Shown: piece after piece, positions 58,016 through 64,000 of the stretch
How the letters are laid out: each line of letters opens with the position of its first letter
How positions within the stretch are numbered: the stretch's first letter is position 1
NCBI RefSeq assembly: GCF_900107725.1
Contig: NZ_FNQO01000001.1
Span: 124,001-188,000, forward strand
DNA from: Microbulbifer marinus
GTDB lineage: Bacteria > Pseudomonadota > Gammaproteobacteria > Pseudomonadales > Cellvibrionaceae
Direction: 5' to 3'
Length of the DNA stretch: 64,000 nt
The notes under the pieces: generated by a model
Told to the model about the DNA's origin: nothing
The model's input: the letters and a program-made list of their open reading frames with translations, nothing else
Databases searched by the model: none
Program-made: the position numbers and the translations under genes

Positions 58016-59302
58016 ATGACCGACCAGAGCAGCGGAGAAGACAACGGCAAACTGCTGTATTGCTCTTTCTGTGGCAAGAGCCAGCAGGAAGTGCGCAAGC
58101 TGATCGCTGGGCCGTCCGTCTTTATCTGCGACGAATGCGTCGAGCTTTGCACCGATATCATCCGCGAAGAGGTGCAGGAGACTTCGGAGGGTCCTGAGGG
58201 TCGACTGCCAACTCCGCGTGAAATCACCGACATCCTCGATCAGTATGTGATCGGTCAGGAGCGTGCCAAGCGCGTGCTGGCGGTGGCGGTGTACAACCAC
58301 TATAAGCGCCTGCGCAGCAAAACTGGCGTCAAGAGCAAAGAAGACGTCGAGCTGAGCAAGTCCAACATTCTGCTGGTGGGGCCCACCGGGAGTGGTAAAA
58401 CCCTGCTGGCCGAGACGCTGGCGCGCCTGCTGAATGTCCCCTTTACCATTGCCGACGCCACTACGTTGACCGAAGCCGGCTACGTGGGCGAGGACGTGGA
58501 AAATATTATTCAGAAGTTGTTGCAGAAATGCGACTACGACGTCGAGAAGGCGCAGCAGGGTATCGTCTATATCGACGAAATCGACAAGATTTCGCGCAAG
58601 TCCGACAATCCTTCAATCACCCGGGATGTATCCGGTGAGGGTGTGCAGCAGGCGTTGCTGAAGCTGATCGAAGGAACTGTGGCCTCCGTGCCGCCCCAGG
58701 GGGGGCGCAAGCACCCGCAGCAGGAATTCCTGCAGGTGGACACGTCGAATATCCTGTTTATTTGTGGCGGCGCTTTTGCCGGCCTCGACAAGGTCATCCG
58801 GGATCGCTCCGAGAAGGGCGGCATTGGTTTTGGCGCCGAGGTCAAATCCAAGGATAGCAACAGTAACTTTGGTGAGATTCTGCGCGATCTGGAGCCGGAA
58901 GACCTGGTGCGCTACGGTCTGATCCCGGAATTTGTCGGCCGTCTGCCGGTCACTGCAACACTGGAAGAGTTGGATCGTGTCGCACTGGTCAAGATTCTGA
59001 CCGAACCGCGCAACGCCCTGACCAAACAGTACGCCAAACTGTTTGAGATGGAAGATGTGGAGCTGGATTTCCGGCCGGACGCGCTGGATGCCGTGGCTAC
59101 CAAAGCCATGGAACGCAAGACCGGCGCCCGCGGCCTGCGTTCCATTATGGAATCGGTTCTGCTGGAGACCATGTACGATATCCCCTCGACCGACAATGTC
59201 GCCAAGGTCGTGATCGACGAGGCGGTCATCAAGGGCGAGTCCGCGCCGCTGCTGGTCTACGAGAGCGAATCCCAGCCGCAAAAGGCGGCGCCGGAAGAGT
59301 AA
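58016..59302 (+). CDS. clpX: ClpX ATPase subunit
   Basis: ClpX unfolds substrates and feeds them to ClpP. The 428-residue protein has the N-terminal zinc-binding domain (cysteines about 16, 19, 38, 41), the AAA+ Walker A GPTGSGKT (about 122-129), Walker B YIDEID (about 184-189), the ClpP-contact loop GGIGFGA (about 268) and the C-terminal small domain. ATG start at 58016 with CACGGAG upstream; the preceding TTG is not used. Confidence 0.97.
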   Translation: MTDQSSGEDNGKLLYCSFCGKSQQEVRKLIAGPSVFICDECVELCTDIIREEVQETSEGPEGRLPTPREITDILDQYVIGQERAKRVLAVAVYNHYKRLRSKTGVKSKEDVELSKSNILLVGPTGSGKTLLAETLARLLNVPFTIADATTLTEAGYVGEDVENIIQKLLQKCDYDVEKAQQGIVYIDEIDKISRKSDNPSITRDVSGEGVQQALLKLIEGTVASVPPQGGRKHPQQEFLQVDTSNILFICGGAFAGLDKVIRDRSEKGGIGFGAEVKSKDSNSNFGEILRDLEPEDLVRYGLIPEFVGRLPVTATLEELDRVALVKILTEPRNALTKQYAKLFEMEDVELDFRPDALDAVATKAMERKTGARGLRSIMESVLLETMYDIPSTDNVAKVVIDEAVIKGESAPLLVYESESQPQKAAPEE

Positions 59303-59319
59303 CTCGCGATAAACGGAAG

Positions 59320-59345
59320 AAAGCCCCAAATTGGGGCTTTTTTTA
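59320..59345 (+). terminator. Terminator of clpX
   Basis: AAAGCCCCAA pairs with TTGGGGCTTT, followed by a T-run, 17 bases after the clpX stop. Confidence 0.92.
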
Positions 59346-59464
59346 TGCCCTGATGGGCAGGGAAGGGCGGCGCGCCGGTCCCGCCATTAACGTCCAGATC
59401 CCTGTTCTGCAAGTTTTCTAGCATCCCATCACTGAATTCGGCACAAATTCGCCGTTAGATTAGA

Positions 59465-59493
59465 CTTGTATTCCGGCCACCGCTCCCCCATTA
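59465..59493 (+). promoter_or_regulatory. Sigma-32 (heat-shock) promoter of lon
   Basis: CTTGTA (59465-59470) and CCCCATTA (59486-59493), spacer 15, match the RpoH consensus CTTGAA-N13-15-CCCCATNT. The start codon lies about 88 bases on. Confidence 0.78.
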
Positions 59494-59580
59494 ACTAGCT
59501 ACTAAGGCGGCGGCTAAAAGTAAGCTGAAGCAGCATTGATGCCGCGCCAACTACCCAGTGATCGGGCCGAGAGGAGTTCT

Positions 59581-61986
59581 ATGGATCAGTCATCCGATAC
59601 CACACTTGAATACCCGCTGTTGCCGTTGCGCGATGTCGTTGTTTACCCGCATATGGTGATTCCGCTGTTCGTCGGCCGGGAGAAATCCATCGACGCGCTG
59701 GAAGAGGCGATGCGCAATGACAAGCAGGTATTGCTTGTCGCGCAGCGAAAGGCTTCGGAAGATGATCCCGGCGCCGAAGATATCTATCGCGTCGGTACCG
59801 TTGCCAGCGTGTTGCAACTGCTGAAACTACCCGACGGCACCGTAAAGGTGTTGGTTGAGGGGAGTCAGCGGGTGAACATCCTCGATGTTATCGAAGGGGA
59901 TGGCCACTACCGGGCTACAGTGGAGCCGATGGAGACGGAGGAGTTGCCCGAGGCGGAGGCCGAGGCACTGGTACGCTCCGCCATGTCCCAGTTCGAGCAG
60001 TATGTCTCGGTGAGCAAAAAGGTGCCCAACGAGGTGATAACCTCACTGTCCGGTATCGACGAGCCGGGGCGTCTGGCCGATACCATTGCCGCCCATATGT
60101 CACTCGAACTGCCGCAAAAGCAGGAATTGCTGGAAATGACCAGCGTGAAGGACCGCCTCGAACATCTGCTCGGCTTGATGGATTCGGAAATTGACCTGAT
60201 CCAGGTTGAAAAGCGCATTCGCGGCCGGGTCAAGAAGCAGATGGAAAAGAGCCAGCGGGAGTACTATCTGAATGAGCAAATGAAAGCCATTCAGAAGGAA
60301 CTGGGTGAAATTACCGAAGAGGCCAGTGAGGTAGAGGAACTCGAGAAAAAGATTGCCGAGTCCGGCATGAGTGCCGAGGCGGAAAAGAAAACCCGCGCGG
60401 AACTGGCCAAGCTGAAAATGATGTCCCCCATGTCGGCGGAAGCATCGGTGCTGCGCAGTTATATTGACTGGATGCTGAGTGTGCCCTGGAAGAAAGCCAG
60501 CCGGGTGCGACACGACTTGAAAAAGGCCGAGGAGATTCTGGAGAAAGATCACTACGGCTTGGAAGAGGTCAAGGAGCGCATTCTCGAGTATCTGGCAGTG
60601 CAGAAACGGGTCAAGAAAGTCAAAGGTCCCATTCTCTGCCTGGTGGGTCCACCCGGGGTGGGCAAGACCTCACTTGGTCAGTCCATTGCCCGTGCGACCA
60701 ATCGCCAATACGTACGCATGGCGCTTGGCGGCGTGCGCGATGAAGCGGAAATCCGCGGCCACCGCCGCACCTATATCGGTTCATTACCGGGCAAGTTGAT
60801 TCAGAAAATTTCCAAAGTCGGGGTCAAGAACCCGCTTTTCCTGCTCGACGAAGTCGACAAGATGGGCATGGATCACCGCGGCGATCCGGCGTCGGCGCTG
60901 CTGGAAGTACTGGATCCGGAGCAGAACAAGTCCTTCAACGACCATTATCTGGAGGTGGATTACGATCTCTCCGATGTAATGTTCGTCTGTACTTCCAACT
61001 CGATGAATATCCCCGGTCCGTTGCTGGACCGCATGGAGGTAATCCGCATTCCGGGTTACACCGAAGACGAAAAACTGAATATCGCCCAGCGTTACCTGGT
61101 GCCGAAGCAACGAGCTGCCAATGGTCTCAAAGAGGACGAGTTGGCACTTTCCGATGCGACCGTGCGGGATATCGTGCGCTATTACACCCGCGAAGCCGGG
61201 GTGCGCGGTCTGGATCGTGAGATCGCAAAAATCTGCCGCAAGATCGTTACCGAGCATGTGCGCGAGTCGACCACCGCCAAGGCGGTTGTGGGGCCCGAGC
61301 AGTTAGAAGATCTGCTCGGTGTGCGCAAATACGATTTCGGTCGCGCCGAAGAGGAAAACAAGATCGGTATCGTGACCGGCCTTGCCTGGACCGAAGTGGG
61401 TGGTGAGCTGCTCAGTATCGAGGCATCCGCCGTTCCCGGTAAGGGGCGCATGATTAAGACCGGGTCGCTCGGTGATGTGATGCAGGAGTCTATCCAGGCG
61501 GCGCTCACAGTGGTTCGCGCGCGCGCTCAGGCTCTGGGAATAGCGCCGGACTTCCACGAGACTCGGGATATTCATATTCATGTGCCGGAGGGCGCAACGC
61601 CCAAGGATGGCCCCTCCGCCGGTATCGCCATGTGCACGGCTCTGTCATCGGTGCTGACCAATATTCCGGTGCGCTCGGAAGTCGCGATGACCGGTGAAAT
61701 CACCCTGCGCGGAGAGGTTTTACGTATTGGTGGTCTAAAGGAAAAGCTGCTTGCAGCGCACCGGGGGGGCATTAAGACTGTGCTGATTCCGGCGGACAAC
61801 GAGCGCGACCTCAAGGATATTCCGGATAATATTCTTCAGGATCTGGTGATCAAGCCCGTCAAATGGATTGATCAGGTGTTGGAGTATGCACTCGAGCACA
61901 AACCGGAATCCCTGTCTGACGAGGAATATTCCGCGTTGCAAAAACAGGCCGAAGAGCGCTCGCAGCGCTCGATGCACACGCATTAA
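59581..61986 (+). CDS. lon: Lon protease
   Basis: Lon is the ATP-dependent serine protease that degrades misfolded and regulatory proteins. The 801-residue protein has the N-terminal domain ([14 protein letters not shown] at about 11-24), the AAA+ Walker A GPPGVGKT (about 356-363), Walker B FLLDEVDK and a C-terminal peptidase domain with the catalytic serine in [10 protein letters not shown] (about 679) and lysine in GLKEKLLAA (about 722), the same numbers as in E. coli Lon. The ATG at 59581 has GAGGAG upstream. Confidence 0.97.
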   Translation: MDQSSDTTLEYPLLPLRDVVVYPHMVIPLFVGREKSIDALEEAMRNDKQVLLVAQRKASEDDPGAEDIYRVGTVASVLQLLKLPDGTVKVLVEGSQRVNILDVIEGDGHYRATVEPMETEELPEAEAEALVRSAMSQFEQYVSVSKKVPNEVITSLSGIDEPGRLADTIAAHMSLELPQKQELLEMTSVKDRLEHLLGLMDSEIDLIQVEKRIRGRVKKQMEKSQREYYLNEQMKAIQKELGEITEEASEVEELEKKIAESGMSAEAEKKTRAELAKLKMMSPMSAEASVLRSYIDWMLSVPWKKASRVRHDLKKAEEILEKDHYGLEEVKERILEYLAVQKRVKKVKGPILCLVGPPGVGKTSLGQSIARATNRQYVRMALGGVRDEAEIRGHRRTYIGSLPGKLIQKISKVGVKNPLFLLDEVDKMGMDHRGDPASALLEVLDPEQNKSFNDHYLEVDYDLSDVMFVCTSNSMNIPGPLLDRMEVIRIPGYTEDEKLNIAQRYLVPKQRAANGLKEDELALSDATVRDIVRYYTREAGVRGLDREIAKICRKIVTEHVRESTTAKAVVGPEQLEDLLGVRKYDFGRAEEENKIGIVTGLAWTEVGGELLSIEASAVPGKGRMIKTGSLGDVMQESIQAALTVVRARAQALGIAPDFHETRDIHIHVPEGATPKDGPSAGIAMCTALSSVLTNIPVRSEVAMTGEITLRGEVLRIGGLKEKLLAAHRGGIKTVLIPADNERDLKDIPDNILQDLVIKPVKWIDQVLEYALEHKPESLSDEEYSALQKQAEERSQRSMHTH

Positions 61987-62000
61987 GCAAGTCCTGGGAG

Positions 62001-62025
62001 GAGCGCCAGCGCCCCGCTGGCGCTC
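62001..62025 (+). terminator. Hairpin after lon
   Basis: Perfect 11-base GC stem GAGCGCCAGCG/CGCTGGCGCTC with a CCC loop, 15 bases after lon. No T-run. Confidence 0.6.
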
Positions 62026-62074
62026 TCAGGCTAAAAAGTAATCTTCCCGCGGCACAAAGCTGGTGGATTATTGT

Positions 62075-62125
62075 CCAACTGCCCCGAAACCCGCATGGTT
62101 CCTTGACCCGCTACCGGGCAGTTGG
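62075..62125. repeat. Inverted repeat in the hupB promoter region
   Basis: Ten-base perfect arms CCAACTGCCC (62075-62084) and GGGCAGTTGG (62116-62125) are 31 bases apart. The right arm ends directly at the -10 element of the hupB promoter. Confidence 0.7.
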
Positions 62126-62131
62126 TATAAA
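62103..62131 (+). promoter_or_regulatory. Sigma-70 promoter of hupB
   Basis: TTGACC (62103-62108) and TATAAA (62126-62131), spacing exactly 17, the best housekeeping promoter in the window. Confidence 0.85.
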
Positions 62132-62240
62132 TCGGGGCTTATTGACCGGCGCACAATTCGCCGGCGATTGAAGACTCGAACGCAGCGGCCCCCGGACGTG
62201 GGAGCCCAAACATACCTAAAAAAGAACAGAGGGATTAAGC

Positions 62241-62513
62241 GTGAATAAGTCCGAACTGATTGAAGCAATTGCCGCATCTGCAGACATTCCGAAAGCAGCT
62301 GCTGGCCGTGCTCTGGACGCAATGGTAGACAGCATCACAAGTGCTCTGAAAAACGGGGATCAGGTTGCTCTGGTTGGTTTCGGCACTTTTGCCGTTAAAG
62401 AGCGCGCAGCTCGTACCGGCCGCAATCCGCGCACCGGCGACCCGATCGAAATCGCCGCTGCCAAAATCCCGAACTTCAAGGCTGGTAAAGCCCTGAAGGA
62501 CGCCGTGAACTAA
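62241..62513 (+). CDS. hupB: DNA-binding protein HU-beta
   Basis: HU is an abundant histone-like dimer that bends and compacts DNA. The 90-residue protein matches the HU family: [33 protein letters not shown] (the DNA-binding arm with the P63-like proline) and the closing [18 protein letters not shown] start with AGAGGGATTA upstream. It sits between lon and ppiD, the usual order. Confidence 0.96.
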   Translation: MNKSELIEAIAASADIPKAAAGRALDAMVDSITSALKNGDQVALVGFGTFAVKERAARTGRNPRTGDPIEIAAAKIPNFKAGKALKDAVN

Positions 62514-62563
62514 GGTATGCGGTAAGTAAAGAAGCCTCCTTATATTAAGTCGAAGCTTCAAAG

Positions 62564-62592
62564 AGGCGTATCTCTCGGATGCGCCTTTTTTG
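62564..62592 (+). terminator. Terminator of hupB
   Basis: Stem AGGCGTATC with GGATGCGCCT (G-U pairs allowed), followed by a six-T run. Confidence 0.88.
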
Positions 62593-62662
62593 TTTCGGGC
62601 CATCCATGGCCCTCACCTTCCGGGGCAGCTAAAGCTGACCAAAATCGCTCCGGGCGATTTTG
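62591..62662 (+). repeat. Structured intergenic repeat, tandem copy A
   Basis: A 72-base unit: TTTCGGGCC, a GGGCCATCCATGGCCC palindrome, a CAGC-TAAA-GCTG hairpin and a final CAAAATCGC/GCGATTTTG stem with a TCCGG loop. Its end modules match the copies at 315-484. Confidence 0.8.
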
Positions 62663-62737
62663 TGTTTCGGGCCATCCATGGCCCTCACCCCTTCGGGGCA
62701 GCCAAAGCTGACCAAAATCGCTCCCGGCGATTTTGTG
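62663..62737 (+). repeat. Structured intergenic repeat, tandem copy B
   Basis: It follows copy A directly and is nearly identical, with a CCCC-TTC-GGGG variant in the middle and the same CAAAATCGC/GCGATTTTG stem, loop TCCCG. Confidence 0.8.
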
Positions 62738-62778
62738 TATCTGGTAATAATTTTTAGAGTTAACTTTCGGAGCTGAGC

Positions 62779-64000
62779 ATGCTTCAGTCCATGCGAGATA
62801 ACCTGAAAGGTACTGCGGCAATTATCGTCGCGGCCTTTTTTGGTTTCATTATGGTCATTGGGGGGATTGATTTTTTTACCGGTGCCAGCGGCGGTTCCGC
62901 CGATGCGGTGGCAGAGGTCAACGGTGAGAAAATCAGTAATCTGGATTTGCAGCGCGCGATCCAGAATCGTCGCAACTTGATCATGAGTCAGTACGGTGAG
63001 AATGTCCCCGCTGACCTGTTGAGTGACGAGCAACTCCGCGAGCCGGTTTTGCAGCAGCTGATCACGAGTTCTGTGATGCGCCAGGCCGCCCAGGACAGCG
63101 GGATGGTGATGAGTGCTGCGGTGGTGGATAAGGAAACCGTGCAGATTCCCGGATTCCAGATCAACGGAAAGTTTGACCCGCAGGTGTTTCGCGACGCCCT
63201 GCGTCGAATGGGCTACAGCCCCGCCAGTTTCCGCCAGATCATGGAGCGCGATCTGGTATTACAGCAGTACGCAGACAGTGTGACAGAAAGCGCCTTTACC
63301 ACTCGTGCCGATGCGGAGCAGGTGGTTGCGGTTTCCATGGAAGAGCGAGACTTCGATTACGTCGTGTTGCCGGTCCAGGGGCTGATGGAGCAAGTGGATG
63401 TCAGCGACAGTGAAGTTGAGCGCTACTACGAGGAGAATCAGGCACAGTTTCAGCGCCCGGAGCAGGTGGCCATTGAGTATATCGAGCTGAAGCCGGAACT
63501 GTTTGCCGCCAATATCGACGTGTCCGAGCAGGACGTGCGTGCGCAGTACGAGCAGGAAGTGGCCAATTTCCAGGCGGATATCCGCCGTCATGCGGCGCAC
63601 ATCCTGTTGGAAGACGCGAACAAGGACAAGGTGGCTGAGGTCCAGGCCAAGCTAGACGCGGGCGAGGATTTCACCGAGCTGGCCAAGACTTATTCCGATG
63701 ACCTGGGTTCCCGCGATGAGGGCGGCGACCTCGGTTTTACCAGCGGCGACGTCTTCCCGGAGGAATTCGAGGCTGCCCTGGCGTCACTCGAAGTGGGTCA
63801 GGTATCCGGCCCGGTGACCACTGACAGTGGCACGCACTTTATCAAGTTGCTCGAAGTCGAAGATGCCGAGGCGCCAACATTTGAAGAGCGGAAGGCGGAG
63901 ATAACCGCGCAACTCCGCAATGCTGAGGCTGAGCGCGAATTTGTCGGCGCACTTGGCCGCCTCGCGGATCTGGCCTATAACGCTGACACCCTGGCGGGTC
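62779..64000 (+). CDS. ppiD: Peptidyl-prolyl isomerase PpiD (partial, 3' end missing)
   Basis: PpiD is an inner-membrane-anchored periplasmic chaperone associated with the Sec translocon. About 407 residues lie in the window, and the frame continues past the right edge. The start MLQSMRDNLKGTAAIIVAAF is followed by a membrane helix (about 12-32), a SurA/PpiD-type chaperone region (VNGEKISNLDLQRAIQNRR onward) and one parvulin domain (about 270-360; RHAAHILLE, YSDDLGSRDEGGDLGF). ATG start with CGGAG upstream. It follows hupB as in many proteobacteria. Confidence 0.95.
   Translation, partial: MLQSMRDNLKGTAAIIVAAFFGFIMVIGGIDFFTGASGGSADAVAEVNGEKISNLDLQRAIQNRRNLIMSQYGENVPADLLSDEQLREPVLQQLITSSVMRQAAQDSGMVMSAAVVDKETVQIPGFQINGKFDPQVFRDALRRMGYSPASFRQIMERDLVLQQYADSVTESAFTTRADAEQVVAVSMEERDFDYVVLPVQGLMEQVDVSDSEVERYYEENQAQFQRPEQVAIEYIELKPELFAANIDVSEQDVRAQYEQEVANFQADIRRHAAHILLEDANKDKVAEVQAKLDAGEDFTELAKTYSDDLGSRDEGGDLGFTSGDVFPEEFEAALASLEVGQVSGPVTTDSGTHFIKLLEVEDAEAPTFEERKAEITAQLRNAEAEREFVGALGRLADLAYNADTLAG

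Overview
The window is a contiguous stretch of a GC-rich gammaproteobacterial chromosome. Gene content and protein character (SMC rather than MukB, ZipA next to LigA, FadBA, a FabY-type ketosynthase, CcmH/CcmI, the tig-clpP-clpX-lon-hupB-ppiD block, Hsp20 paralogues) suggest a marine Cellvibrionales/Microbulbifer-like bacterium. That placement is inference from gene content and was not checked by a search. I see no phage, IS element, CRISPR array, rRNA or plasmid gene. Apart from a small repeat family, this is ordinary core and lightly accessory chromosome.

Layout. 1-750: 3' end of an unknown gene, a structured intergenic repeat pair, and tRNA-Asp and tRNA-Val on the minus strand. 0.9-9.7 kb: ccmH-ccmI (cytochrome c maturation), then smc, zipA and ligA (chromosome segregation, division, DNA ligation). 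9.9-14.1 kb: small conserved proteins, fumC, a 39-residue membrane peptide, a 67-residue membrane protein abutting an AraC regulator. 14.3-18.3 kb: a lipid block of acyl-CoA dehydrogenase, an SCP2-like protein and FadD. 18.6-24.2 kb: YCII and DUF1428 proteins, two metallopeptidases (M28 lipoprotein, M14), a SYLF lipoprotein and another lipoprotein. 24.3-29.5 kb: an AraC regulator divergent from a tight four-gene cluster (FAD monooxygenase, BASS-type transporter, epimerase-like and SDR enzymes) whose substrate I cannot name; this is the best candidate here for an undescribed pathway. 29.6-31.4 kb: a heat-shock operon with two Hsp20 genes and a secreted protein. 31.5-36.9 kb: LysE exporter, TatD-type DNase, a fused CsdA-CsdE cysteine desulfurase facing TcdA, a DCC protein, an FKBP isomerase and a degenerate truncated globin. 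37.2-45.9 kb: HIT hydrolase, GIN-domain protein, YcjX-YcjF, SRPBCC-like protein, glutathione reductase, a ribosome hibernation factor and a coiled-coil exported protein. 46.0-51.6 kb: ThpR, IbpA with a methyltransferase behind it, a GlxA-type regulator, FabY, and an XRE-cupin regulator. 51.7-55.2 kb: fadBA behind a PsrA-like operator. 55.4-64.0 kb: tRNA-Leu, then tig, clpP, clpX, lon, hupB and the start of ppiD.

Two themes connect the region. Protein quality control: three Hsp20 proteins, trigger factor, ClpXP, Lon, PpiD and an FKBP isomerase are present. Good sigma-32-type promoters precede lon, ibpA and the hsp20 operon, and both hsp20 leaders fold into ROSE-type RNA thermometers that hide the ribosome binding site with a G left unpaired or facing a G. 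Fatty-acid metabolism: FadD, an acyl-CoA dehydrogenase, an SCP2-like lipid carrier and FadBA cover activation through thiolysis, while FabY starts synthesis; fadBA carries a palindrome of the PsrA type.

The most unusual non-coding structure is a repeat family present as a pair at 315-484 and as a tandem pair at 62591-62737. Each copy ends in a 9-bp hairpin whose arms vary between copies by compensating changes.
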